Below, piece by piece: positions 53,062-61,974 of a stretch of 64,000 nucleotides of DNA. The DNA comes from an uncultured Sphingomonadaceae bacterium (GTDB taxonomy: Bacteria > Pseudomonadota > Alphaproteobacteria > Sphingomonadales > Sphingomonadaceae): positions 1 through 64,000 of the forward strand of contig CANLBM010000003.1 of NCBI GenBank assembly GCA_947488845.1. The letters run 5' to 3'. Numbering within the stretch: position 1 is the first letter of the stretch; the number at the start of each line of letters is the position of its first letter. Position numbers and translations under genes: made by a program. Below the pieces are notes generated by a model. The model did not search any database, had not been told where the DNA came from, and was given only the letters and a program-made list of their open reading frames with translations.

Positions 53062-54378
53062 CTAGGCCCGCTGGCGCCTCATCCACACCCAGACCCGCCA
53101 ATAGTGGAAACCGGCCCACAGGTTGAACAAAGCCAGCACCATCAACGCTTGCTGCAACGCGCTTGCCTCCAGTTCCCGATTGCCGCCGGCGAAATAGTCC
53201 GACAGGCCGCCGACAAAGACCGGACCAATGCCAAGCCCGACCAGCCCTGCGATCATCAGATAGATCGCCACGGCCATCGCCCGCGTCCGGTCGCTCGCCA
53301 GGGTCTGGACCGCGGCAAAGCTGGGGCCGAAATAGAAGGTCGCGGCGAAGGTCGGGATACCGAGCAGCGCAATGGCGATATTGGCGTTGTCGGCATAGAT
53401 GGCGGCAATCATGCCGGGCGCGGCCAGCGCCAGCACCAGCCCGCTGGCCAGCAAGGGCAAGGCCGGGTCCCGCTTGCCGATCAGATCGCCGGTCTTGCCG
53501 CCAAACCAGGCCCCGAACCCGCCGGTTATTCCGACCATCACACCGAGTTTCCAGCCGAGCTCTCCATAGTTCATGCCATGCACCCGGACAAACAGGCCGC
53601 CATAGAAACTCGCGAGGCCATAGGAAATGAATTGCACCAGAACACCCGCGGCCACCAGATGCCAATAGGCCGGTTTGCGCGACAGCTCGAGCAGGGCGGC
53701 GCGCAAGGTCATTTCGCCCGCCACTGGTTGAAAAGCCTTGGCGAGACTCATCTTGCCGCGCGGATCGGGCACGGTGAACCAGATCACCAGGGCGATGATA
53801 ATGCCCGGCAGGCCAGCCAGCAGAAAGGCCGCGCGCCAGCTGAACATTTCGGTGATATAGCCGCCACCGGCATAGGCAATGAACGCACCGACGGGGACGG
53901 CCGCCCCCATGATCCCGAGCGCTCCCGCCCGGCGTTCCGGCGGGAACAGATCGGCGATCAGGCTGTGCGACGCCGGCGCCGATCCCGCTTCGCCAATGCC
54001 CACACCGACCCGAGCCAGAAACAGCTGAACGAAACTGCCCGCCATGCCGCACAGCACCGTCATCAGCGACCAGATGGCAATGGCAATGGCGATGATCCGG
54101 CTGCGGTTCCAGCGATCCGCCAGCGCCGCCAGTGGAATCGCCAGCATGGTATAGAAAATTGCGAAGGAGAGGCCGGTCATCAGGCCAAGCTGGGTATCGG
54201 ACAATCCGAGATCGCGCTTGATCGGCTCGGCCACAATCGAGATCACCTGCCGGTCAAGAAAGTTGAGCATCGTCACGATGAACAGGATCGCAAGCGCGTA
54301 ATTGGCGCGCCGGCGCGAGGCAGACGCAGTGTCTGCCGAAATCTCGATGCCCTCGTTGGGGCGGATGTCCTCTACCAT
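53062..54378 (-). CDS. Spinster-like MFS transporter
   Basis: 438 residues, twelve predicted helices. MLNFLDRQVISIVAEPIKRD, TQLGLMTGLSFAIFYTMLAI and LARVGVGIGEAGSAPAS match the group also seen at 25.8 and 56 kb. Substrate unknown; position amid catabolic genes suggests uptake of a lipophilic or organic-acid substrate. Convergent with the preceding SDR after four bases. Confidence 0.87.
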   Translation of the reverse strand: MVEDIRPNEGIEISADTASASRRRANYALAILFIVTMLNFLDRQVISIVAEPIKRDLGLSDTQLGLMTGLSFAIFYTMLAIPLAALADRWNRSRIIAIAIAIWSLMTVLCGMAGSFVQLFLARVGVGIGEAGSAPASHSLIADLFPPERRAGALGIMGAAVPVGAFIAYAGGGYITEMFSWRAAFLLAGLPGIIIALVIWFTVPDPRGKMSLAKAFQPVAGEMTLRAALLELSRKPAYWHLVAAGVLVQFISYGLASFYGGLFVRVHGMNYGELGWKLGVMVGITGGFGAWFGGKTGDLIGKRDPALPLLASGLVLALAAPGMIAAIYADNANIAIALLGIPTFAATFYFGPSFAAVQTLASDRTRAMAVAIYLMIAGLVGLGIGPVFVGGLSDYFAGGNRELEASALQQALMVLALFNLWAGFHYWRVWVWMRRQRA

Positions 54379-54447
54379 CTGCCAGCTATGACAGGATTAT
54401 TTTCCTCCCGGCACCCTTTGTTTAGCTAGGGCTTTTAGGTCCGTCGC

Positions 54448-55218
54448 TCAGAGCGACTGCCCGTCGTCGACGATGATATCCGACCCCGTGACCATCCGCG
54501 ACGCGTCGGACGAAAAATAGAGCATCATCGGATCGAGCGATTCGATATCCTGCAGGCGGCGGCGGTGGAACCCGGCAATCTGCGCTTCGCCACCCGCTGT
54601 CTGGTACCAGTCGCCCTGGATCTCGGTCGGGATGTAACCGGGGTGGATGGTGTTCACATTCACCCCCATCCGCACCCATTCGCGCGCCAGATTGCGGCCG
54701 AGATGAGTCACGCCGGCCTTGCTCGCGGCATAGGCGCTGTCGCCCTCGCCGGTCAGCCGCGAGGTGATCGATCCGATGATCACGATCCGGCCATTTTCCT
54801 TTTCCCGGCTGCCGCTGGCGATCAGTCGCTTGGCGCCTTCGCGCGCAACCAGATAGACGCCCTTGAAATTGGTATCGAGCAGCATCTGCAGACGGTCTGC
54901 CGGCACTTCGGTGGACCGTCCTGCCGCAGCGACGCCGGCGTTGGCGACAATGGAATCGACCGTGCCAAATTGAGCCTCCGCCGCATCATAGGCGGCGATG
55001 ATCGAAGCCTCGTTGGTAACATCCAGTGGCACCGCCAGCACCTTGCCGCCCTCGTCGATAATCTCTTTGGCCAGAGCATCGGTCCGGTCGGTCCGCCGGG
55101 CACCGAGCACCACATTCGCGCCAGCCTTTGCAAACAGCTTGGCAAAACGCGCGCCAAAACCCGATGATGCACCGGCAATCAGCGCGGTACGGCCTTCAAG
55201 CGAAAAGGGGATATCCAT
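54448..55218 (-). CDS. Short-chain dehydrogenase/reductase
   Basis: 256 residues from ATG 55218; the frame is open to 55251. MDIPFSLEGRTALIAGASSG starts the Rossmann fold, with NAGVAAAG, Ser in VIIGSITSRLTGEG and Tyr-x3-Lys in AYAASKAGVTHL. The C-terminal VTGSDIIVDDGQSL is a conserved family end. Substrate unknown. Divergent from the SDR starting at 55306, over 87 bases, possibly sharing regulation. Confidence 0.88.
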   Translation of the reverse strand: MDIPFSLEGRTALIAGASSGFGARFAKLFAKAGANVVLGARRTDRTDALAKEIIDEGGKVLAVPLDVTNEASIIAAYDAAEAQFGTVDSIVANAGVAAAGRSTEVPADRLQMLLDTNFKGVYLVAREGAKRLIASGSREKENGRIVIIGSITSRLTGEGDSAYAASKAGVTHLGRNLAREWVRMGVNVNTIHPGYIPTEIQGDWYQTAGGEAQIAGFHRRRLQDIESLDPMMLYFSSDASRMVTGSDIIVDDGQSL

Positions 55219-55305
55219 AATGTCTCTGCTCCGGGATAGATTGTGCAACAAGCCCTAGACGATCCCGAAATGGTCGGCCAATAGTCAATTGCATAGGAGA
55301 AGATA

Positions 55306-56046
55306 ATGATAGACACGTCCATCGATTTTACCGGCAAAACCGTCTGCATCATCGGCGGCTCGAGCGGCATCGGCAATGCCACCGCCCAGGCCTTCCATGG
55401 CTGCGGTGCCGAGGTCCACGTAACCGGGACACGCGCCAGTGAAGCCGATTATGACGCCGGGGAAGGATCCGATCTGACCGGCCTCGTCTATCATCAACTC
55501 GATGCCGGAGACGATGCCGCGATCGTCGCCCTGCGTCAGAAATTCACCCGGCTGGACATATTGGTCTGCTCGCAGGGCATGGTCCTATACAAGCGCGCCG
55601 AATTCGAACCGGAAAATTTTGCCAAGGTCGTGCAGGTCAATCTCAACAGCCTGATGACATGCGCCGGGCAATTTTACGATCTGCTGAAAGAGGCCAAAGG
55701 GTCGCTGGTCATCATCAGTTCGACCGCAGCCTTTCACGCCACCGTCGGCAATCCCGGCTATAATGCTTCCAAGGCCGGTGCCGCAGGTCTGACCCGCACT
55801 TTGGGCAAGGCCTGGGCACCCGATGGCATCCGGGTCAACGGTGTCGCACCGGGCCTGATCGCGACCAAGATGACCAAGGTGACGACCGACAATCCCAAAC
55901 GAAGGGACGCAACAATCCGGTCGATCCCGCTCGGCCGCATCGGTGATCCCGATGACATGGCGGGTTTGGTGCTGTTCCTCGCCTCGCCGCTGGCCGGCTA
56001 TATCGTCGGCCAGACGATCATCGCGGACGGGGGCCTATTGCTCTAG
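55306..56046 (+). CDS. Short-chain dehydrogenase/reductase
   Basis: 246 residues with a strong ribosome site (ATAGGAGAAGATA). Glycine motif IIGGSSGIGNATAQAF, catalytic Ser in VIISSTAAFHATVG and Tyr-x3-Lys in GYNASKAGAAGL; GGLLL closes the protein. Its 3' end overlaps the convergent MFS gene by 12 bases. Third SDR in the block, so the pathway likely has several alcohol/ketone steps. Confidence 0.9.
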   Translation: MIDTSIDFTGKTVCIIGGSSGIGNATAQAFHGCGAEVHVTGTRASEADYDAGEGSDLTGLVYHQLDAGDDAAIVALRQKFTRLDILVCSQGMVLYKRAEFEPENFAKVVQVNLNSLMTCAGQFYDLLKEAKGSLVIISSTAAFHATVGNPGYNASKAGAAGLTRTLGKAWAPDGIRVNGVAPGLIATKMTKVTTDNPKRRDATIRSIPLGRIGDPDDMAGLVLFLASPLAGYIVGQTIIADGGLLL

Positions 56047-57336
56047 CGCCAGTCCCGAGGGCGTATCGGCCATCGCCTTGCTGGTCCACCAGAACAGGGC
56101 AACCGATATGGTCAGGCTGACCACCGCGGTCACCATGACGGCATAGCTCAGCGACATCGCGCCATGCTGATCGGCCCAGCCGTCGCTCATCACCCCGATC
56201 AGCGCCGGCCCGATCGCATAGCCGAGCAGATTGGCCAGCAGGCTGCCGATGGCCGAGGCCGTGCCCCGCTCGGTCGGTTTTACCGCGGCCTGCATCATCG
56301 AATAGGCCGCGCCCTGGGTGGAAACGAGCAGAATATAGCCGACAATATAGAGACCCAGCGTCCAATGCAGGCTGTCGGCGAGCAGGCAGGAGGCCCAGAA
56401 CGGCAGGGTCAGTCCGAGTGCCAAGGCGCAATACCACGGACGCCATTTCGGGGTTCTCTTTGCCAGATGGTCGGCCAGAAAGCCGCCGAATATCATGCCG
56501 GGTACACCGCCGATGAACAGCACCGCGCCGAGATAGAGGCCGGCCTCGCCCTGCGTGATTTCAAATTTGCGCATGAGGATCGGCGCCAGCCAGATGGCAA
56601 AGGCAAAGGCCGGGACATTGGCAAAGGCATTGGCCGTGATCACCCGGGCGAGAACGGAGTTGCGCCAAAGCGACAGCATCGCTGTCCTGAACGGCTCCTG
56701 TTTCGCGACACCGGCCACGCTCGCATCGGCCGGAAAAAACCGTCCGCGCACCGGTTCCTTGATTGTCAGATAGATGATGATGCCGATCAGCACGCCGGGC
56801 AGTCCGAGCAGGATGAAGGCCCAGCGCCAGCCATATTCGGCCGCCAGATAGCCGCCCGCCGAATAGCCCAGCACCGGCCCCAGCACGGCACCGGCGGTAA
56901 ATATTCCCATTGCGCGGGAAAGCTCGTGCGGCGCGAAATAGTCGGTGATGATCGATACCGACGGCGGCGCGCCCCCGGCTTCCCCGACGCCGACGCCGAG
57001 CCGCGCGAGAAACAGCGTCCAGAAACCGGTTGCCGCTCCGCACAATGCCGCCATGATGCTCCACAGCGACACCGCCATGGCCACCATCGTCCGGCGGTTT
57101 GTGCGATCCGCCAGCCGGCCGGCCGGAATACCGAGCAGCAGGTAGAAAATGGTGAAAGCAGTACCGGCGAGCAAACCGATCTGCGTATCGCTCAGCAGGA
57201 ACTCGGCCTTGATATCCTCGATCAGGATCGACATCACCAGACGGTCGGTGATGTTGAACATGAAGGTCAGCATCAGCATGATCAGCACATAATATCGATA
57301 GACGCCGCCGGAAGTCTGGTCGGGTAATTTACTCAT
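56035..57336 (-). CDS. Spinster-like MFS transporter
   Basis: 433 residues from ATG 57336, six bases after GGAGAGG. MFNITDRLVMSILIEDIKAEF, QIGLLAGTAFTIFYLLLGIP and RLGVGVGEAGGAPPSVSI are close to the transporter at 53 kb. Twelve predicted helices. Likely paralogue with different specificity. Convergent and overlapping with the third SDR gene. Confidence 0.87.
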   Translation of the reverse strand: MSKLPDQTSGGVYRYYVLIMLMLTFMFNITDRLVMSILIEDIKAEFLLSDTQIGLLAGTAFTIFYLLLGIPAGRLADRTNRRTMVAMAVSLWSIMAALCGAATGFWTLFLARLGVGVGEAGGAPPSVSIITDYFAPHELSRAMGIFTAGAVLGPVLGYSAGGYLAAEYGWRWAFILLGLPGVLIGIIIYLTIKEPVRGRFFPADASVAGVAKQEPFRTAMLSLWRNSVLARVITANAFANVPAFAFAIWLAPILMRKFEITQGEAGLYLGAVLFIGGVPGMIFGGFLADHLAKRTPKWRPWYCALALGLTLPFWASCLLADSLHWTLGLYIVGYILLVSTQGAAYSMMQAAVKPTERGTASAIGSLLANLLGYAIGPALIGVMSDGWADQHGAMSLSYAVMVTAVVSLTISVALFWWTSKAMADTPSGLALEQ

Positions 57337-57445
57337 CAACATCCTCTCCAACGGATGGCAATGATCTAGCGTGAAAAAGGGGACAGAACCAGCATGGCTC
57401 TATCCCCTTAAATGATAGGATCAAAACTTATATCGACCCACGATG

Positions 57446-57525
57446 CCGTTCGTGCCGAGCTTGTCGAGGCACATTGGAGGCCGCTCTGTGCCGTGTCCAT
57501 CCTTCGACAGGCTCGGGACGAACGG
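57446..57525. repeat. Inverted repeat (family copy 2)
   Basis: Arms 57446-57469 and 57502-57525 pair over 24 bases with about three mismatches around a ~32-base loop. Same words as the copy at 22067-22134 (CCGTTCGT.C.GAGC.TGTCGA). It lies between a transporter gene and the acyl-CoA dehydrogenase operon end. Confidence 0.75.
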
Positions 57526-57535
57526 TTTTGTTGTC

Positions 57536-58669
57536 CTAGCCCGCCGTCAGGGCGATATGCCGCCGCATATGATGGTCGACGCTGCCGAATTCGCCCTCGA
57601 TGATCGACAGCCGCTTGAAATAGCTGCCCACCGCCAGTTCGTCGGTCATGCCCATGCCGCCATGGGTCTGGATTGCCGACTGGCCGATGAAACGTCCGGC
57701 CTGTCCGATCCGGACCTTCGCCGCGGAGACATTCTTCTTGCGGGTTGCATCGTCTTCATCAAGCTTGATCGTCGCCAGATAGCACATCGATACCGACTGC
57801 TCATATTCCATCAGCATGTCCGCCATCCGGTGCTGCAGCACCTGGAAGGATCCGATCGGTGTACCGAACTGCTTGCGCTGGCGCGAATAATCGAGCGTGG
57901 TTGCGTTGGTCACCTTCATCGCGCCAACCGCTTCTGCGCAGACCGCGGCGGTCGCTTCGTCCACGACCTTCTCGATCAGCGGCAGTCCATTGCCCGCGTC
58001 GCCGATCAGCGCATCGCCGGAAACTTTGACATTCTCGAAATAGACTTCCGAAGCGCGGCGGCCGTCAACCGTCGCATAATCGCGGGTGCTCACGCCCTGT
58101 GCCGCCTTGTCGACGATGAATACGGATACGCCGTCCTTGTCGGTCTGTCCGCCCGAAGTGCGCGCGGTTACGACCAGATGGGTTGCCCAGGGTGCGCCGA
58201 TCACAACCGCCTTGTGGCCGTTGAGGACATAGTCGCCGCCATCGGCCTTGGCCGTGGTTTCCAGATTCGCCAGATCATAACGTCCGCGTGGTTCGGCATA
58301 GGCGAAGGCAAAGATCATCTCGCCGGAAATAATCCCGCCGATATATTCTTCGCGCTGCGCATCATTGCCGCCATGTTTCAGGGCACCGCCGGCGCAGACC
58401 ACGGATGGAATGAACGGCTCGACCGCTAGGCCCTTGCCGAATTCTTCCATGATGATCATCGCTTCGGTCGCGCCGCCGAATCCGCCATCTTCTTCCGAAA
58501 ATGGAGCGGCCAGCATGCCAAGCTCGGCGAGCTGTGCCCAGAGCTCTGGCCGCCAGCCGGATTCGCTCGCAACGACCTTGCGTCGCGTATCAAAATCATA
58601 TTGCTCGCGGATCAGACGCGAAATTCCGTCGCGCACCATATTCTGTTCGTCGGTAAAATCGAAATCCAT
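57536..58669 (-). CDS. Acyl-CoA dehydrogenase, small-subunit type
   Basis: 377 residues. Acyl-CoA dehydrogenase fold: FTDEQNMVRDGISRLIREQ, FAYAEPRGRYDLANL and RKQFGTPIGSFQVLQHRMADM, then QTHGGMGMTDEL. The end has IIEGEFGSVDHH in place of the usual Y-E-G-T box. Similar to the small subunit of pimeloyl-CoA-type dehydrogenases. Follows the larger partner by 24 bases, ATG preceded by AGGGGA. Together they probably form a heteromeric enzyme for an unusual acyl-CoA such as a ring-derived one. Confidence 0.87.
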   Translation of the reverse strand: MDFDFTDEQNMVRDGISRLIREQYDFDTRRKVVASESGWRPELWAQLAELGMLAAPFSEEDGGFGGATEAMIIMEEFGKGLAVEPFIPSVVCAGGALKHGGNDAQREEYIGGIISGEMIFAFAYAEPRGRYDLANLETTAKADGGDYVLNGHKAVVIGAPWATHLVVTARTSGGQTDKDGVSVFIVDKAAQGVSTRDYATVDGRRASEVYFENVKVSGDALIGDAGNGLPLIEKVVDEATAAVCAEAVGAMKVTNATTLDYSRQRKQFGTPIGSFQVLQHRMADMLMEYEQSVSMCYLATIKLDEDDATRKKNVSAAKVRIGQAGRFIGQSAIQTHGGMGMTDELAVGSYFKRLSIIEGEFGSVDHHMRRHIALTAG

Positions 58670-58693
58670 ATTGGTTCCCCTTTGTCGGTCCGG

Positions 58694-59890
58694 TTAAAGG
58701 CCGAGGATCATTTTGGTGATGATGTTGCGCTGGATCTCGTTGGACCCGCCGTAGATCGACGTCTTGCGCATGTTGAAATAGGTCGGTGCCGCATGATGGG
58801 CATAGTCCGGACCGATCGGGAAGTCGTTCGACCCGTCATCCGGGAAGCTGCGGAAATCGGGCGCGCCATAATGGCCGACCGCTTCCAGCGTCAGCTCGGT
58901 CAGCCGCTGCTGGATTTCCGTGCCCTTGACCTTCAGCAGGGAGCTTTCCGGTCCCGGTCCCTTGCCAGCCTGTTCGCCGGCGAGTGTCCTGAGTTCGGTG
59001 ATTTCCAGCGCCGAGAGATCGATTTCCAGCTGGCTGATCTTCTGGGCAAAACCCATATCCTCGATCAGAGGCTTGCCGTCGAGCAATTCGGAGGCTGCGA
59101 TTTCCTTGAGCTGTTCGACACCACGCTTGGAGCGAGCGACGCCAGCAATGCCGGAGCGTTCGTGCGCGAGCAGGAACTTGGCATAGGTCCAGCCCTTGTT
59201 CTCTTCACCAATCAAATTGGTCGCGGGAACGCGTACATCGGTGAGCCACACTTCGTTGACTTCATAGCCACCGTCGATCAGCTTGATCGGGCGAACTTCG
59301 ATGCCGGGTGTCTTCATGTCGACGAGAATGAAGCTGATACCCATTTGCGGCTTCGGCGCATCCTGATCGGTGCGGCAGAGGAAGAAACCCCAGTCGGCAT
59401 GTTGCGCCAGCGTGGTCCAGGTCTTCTGGCCGTTGATGATATAATCATCGCCATCGCGCACGGCGGTGGTTTTCAGCGAAGCCAGATCGGAACCGGCACC
59501 AGGTTCCGAATAGCCCTGACACCACCATACTTCACCCGATCTAATGCCCGGCAAATGCTGCGCTTTCTGCTCTTCATTGCCGAATGTGTAAATCACCGGC
59601 GCAACCATCGCGACGCCGAAAGGCAATGGCATCACGGTGTTTTTCCGCGCATTTTCTTCCGACCAGATATAGCGCTGGGTCGGGGTCCAGTCGGTGCCGC
59701 CATATTCCTTGGGCCAGGCCGGCGTAGACCAGCCCTTTTTGCCGAGAATCTTGTGCCAGGCGAGCATATCCTCGGGACTCAGGTCATCCTGAACCCCGCG
59801 TGTGCCGATATTCTCGGGATAATTATTTTCAATAAATTCACGCACTTCTGCGCGAAAGGCTTTTTCTTCTTCTGTGAATTCCAGATTCAT
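58694..59890 (-). CDS. Acyl-CoA dehydrogenase, large-subunit type
   Basis: 398 residues. NLEFTEEEKAFRAEVREFI, QGYSEPGAGSDLASLKT, ADWGFFLCRTDQ and LLAHERSGIAGVARSK, ending RKTSIYGGSNEIQRNIITKMI. In the last box Gly-Gly replaces the Glu-Gly of classical enzymes, so the catalytic base is probably from another position, as in paired steroid or pimeloyl-CoA dehydrogenases. Good ribosome site AAGGAG. First gene of a two-gene operon with the small subunit. Confidence 0.88.
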   Translation of the reverse strand: MNLEFTEEEKAFRAEVREFIENNYPENIGTRGVQDDLSPEDMLAWHKILGKKGWSTPAWPKEYGGTDWTPTQRYIWSEENARKNTVMPLPFGVAMVAPVIYTFGNEEQKAQHLPGIRSGEVWWCQGYSEPGAGSDLASLKTTAVRDGDDYIINGQKTWTTLAQHADWGFFLCRTDQDAPKPQMGISFILVDMKTPGIEVRPIKLIDGGYEVNEVWLTDVRVPATNLIGEENKGWTYAKFLLAHERSGIAGVARSKRGVEQLKEIAASELLDGKPLIEDMGFAQKISQLEIDLSALEITELRTLAGEQAGKGPGPESSLLKVKGTEIQQRLTELTLEAVGHYGAPDFRSFPDDGSNDFPIGPDYAHHAAPTYFNMRKTSIYGGSNEIQRNIITKMILGL

Positions 59891-60010
59891 GGGAATGCTC
59901 CTTGGTCAGAATTTGGCTGGACTATAGGGCGAAACCCGCCGAAAACAAGCAATTAACCAGCCGATTAAGGTGACGCTACGGCACCGCCGGATCGCTGCCA
60001 TCGGGCCGGT

Positions 60011-60955
60011 TTACTCGTGCGGGGCAAATTTGTCCTTGCGCCGCTTGCCGAATTTCATGCTCCGCTCCAGCCGGGCCCGCAACGCGGTATAATAAGCCTC
60101 GAGAAAAGCGCGCTCGTCGCCGCTGCCCGGTTCCCATCCGATTTTCTGACGGATAGAAGTCGCGACCTTCTCCAGCGCTTCCTCCTGATCGCTGCGCAGG
60201 ACATTTTCCAGGGTCTGCAATTCATATTCGCCATAGACCGACAATTCCGCGTCGGAAAAGTGATAGCGCGCGGCCGCAGGACTGCCGTCCGCTGAAATCC
60301 GTGCTGCCGAAGGCGCGACAATATCGCCGAGATTCTTTTTCACATTCTGGATTACCCACGTCCCGGCGATCACGTCGCCACCACGCAACCGGTCCTTGTT
60401 GAACAAGGGAAAGAGAAGAAACATCAACACCCAGAGAAAGCCGGCCCAAGTGGTCAGATCAACCGACGTCCCGCCTGCTCCGGCCGAACCCAGAAAGGTC
60501 AGCGGCAGGAAAAGTTCGACCGAACGCACGATATTCCGGGCGATGATCGCCTCCGCAGTGAGACGGCTTCCATCCCGGCTGGCCACCCGAATACCGACCA
60601 GCCGTTTGCCCCAGGTCGCCGACCTGTGCCCCAGTTCAAAATATATGAAATAGCCGTTGAGCAGCAGAAAATTGGCGATGAAATAGAAAATCCCGACAAA
60701 ACCCAGCGGGCCATCCATATCAAGAAAATCGGCCCCGCCGGCCATGAAAAAAAAGGCCAGTGTCTGACATAGAAGCGCGATCACCGTCGAGATGATCTGG
60801 ATGAAGACCAGATCCAGCAACAAAGCCCCTGCCCGAGCACCGGCGCTGGCGATCGTTACATTGAGCGGCACGCCTTCCGGGGTGACCATGATGCGGTCGA
60901 GCTTCGGATCGGCGGAACGGCGTATCCAGGGATCGACGGCTCTGCTGCTGCTCAT
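60011..60955 (-). CDS. RDD-family membrane protein
   Basis: 314 residues from ATG 60955. Three to four membrane helices in residues 40-180, with RAGALLLDLVFIQ (the RDD-type Arg-Asp motif region), ATWGKRLVGIRV and LFNKDRLRGGDVIAGTWVI, then a soluble, charged C-terminal part (about 200-314). The start codon overlaps the SpoIIM stop (ATGA). Role unknown; RDD proteins are linked to transport or stress. Last gene of the MoxR string. Confidence 0.85.
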   Translation of the reverse strand: MSSSRAVDPWIRRSADPKLDRIMVTPEGVPLNVTIASAGARAGALLLDLVFIQIISTVIALLCQTLAFFFMAGGADFLDMDGPLGFVGIFYFIANFLLLNGYFIYFELGHRSATWGKRLVGIRVASRDGSRLTAEAIIARNIVRSVELFLPLTFLGSAGAGGTSVDLTTWAGFLWVLMFLLFPLFNKDRLRGGDVIAGTWVIQNVKKNLGDIVAPSAARISADGSPAAARYHFSDAELSVYGEYELQTLENVLRSDQEEALEKVATSIRQKIGWEPGSGDERAFLEAYYTALRARLERSMKFGKRRKDKFAPHE

Positions 60956-61974
60956 GCGCCGGGCCTCTGTCGTTCGCGACCAAAGCCGATGAAATAGACC
61001 AGCCACAGCAACAGCATCCCGCCGCCGACGCCGAAACGGCCAGCGCTATTGTCGATCAGCTGGCGGGCAAAACCCTCGAGCAGTCCGGCGCAGACCAGCA
61101 TGATGATGACGCCCGCCATCACCAGCGCGGCTCGCTTGCCGGCATCGCTGGCTGCCTTGAGGTGCGACCGCGCGCCGGGGAAGGCGATCGAACGGCCGAC
61201 ATGAATCCCGGCAGCACCGGCCAGCAATATGGCAAATAATTCGGTCGTGCCGTGAATCGACAGCCAGCCGACAAAATCAACCGTCAGGCCGCGTTGCGCA
61301 AACACCCAGAGCATCGCGCCGAGCAACGCCATATTGTGAATCAGCAGCAATATGCTGGGGATGGCAAAGGCAAAGCCAAGCGCGAAGGCCAGGATTGCGA
61401 CCTGCGCATTATTGCTGAACAGAAATGCCGCAAACACGCCCAGCCCGTCTGAATCTTCGGTGCCGAAAAGCGTCCCGCGCAACGCCTCTTCGGAAGCACC
61501 CGGTACGCGCACTTCGGAGAAGCCCCCAGGAACCAGCGCATAGAACCAGTCGCTATCCCCCGCGACCAGGATATAGCCAATCACCGCACCGGCTATCATC
61601 ACCGACAGCGCAATCCAGATATCGAGCTGGATCGCCCGGACCGCGCGGCTCCAGCCACCGCCGAAAAAACCGGCAAACCAGCGACCAAAACTGCTCTGGG
61701 TGCCATAGACCAGGAAATAGGATCGCAGCGAGAGTCCCTCGAGATAGTCGATCAGACCGGCATCGAGCGAATTTTCCCGGGCGATCGAGAGGCTGGACAA
61801 CAAAGTCCGGTACAGAGTCGGGAGCGCCAGCACATCCTCGTCGGACAGCCGGCGATTCTTGCCCTTCTCCATCTTGCTGACAATATCCTCCAGCCGGATC
61901 CAGTCTGCCTCCCGCTCCAGCCGGAACCGGTCGCTGCGCAGCACCGCTGCGCTCAATGCCTGATCTGTACTCAC
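60952..61974 (-). CDS. SpoIIM-family (DUF95) membrane protein
   Basis: 340 residues with several membrane helices (about 116-136, 180-230, 245-265 and 295-330). N-terminal helical region (WIRLEDIVSKMEKGKNRRLS), then GFFGGGWSRAVRAIQLDIWI and LLIHNMALLGAMLWVFAQRG. DUF95 members take part in membrane dynamics (SpoIIM in Bacillus engulfment); here it belongs to the MoxR-DUF58 operon, where function is unproven. Overlaps both neighbours by four bases. Confidence 0.87.
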   Translation of the reverse strand: MSTDQALSAAVLRSDRFRLEREADWIRLEDIVSKMEKGKNRRLSDEDVLALPTLYRTLLSSLSIARENSLDAGLIDYLEGLSLRSYFLVYGTQSSFGRWFAGFFGGGWSRAVRAIQLDIWIALSVMIAGAVIGYILVAGDSDWFYALVPGGFSEVRVPGASEEALRGTLFGTEDSDGLGVFAAFLFSNNAQVAILAFALGFAFAIPSILLLIHNMALLGAMLWVFAQRGLTVDFVGWLSIHGTTELFAILLAGAAGIHVGRSIAFPGARSHLKAASDAGKRAALVMAGVIIMLVCAGLLEGFARQLIDNSAGRFGVGGGMLLLWLVYFIGFGRERQRPGA

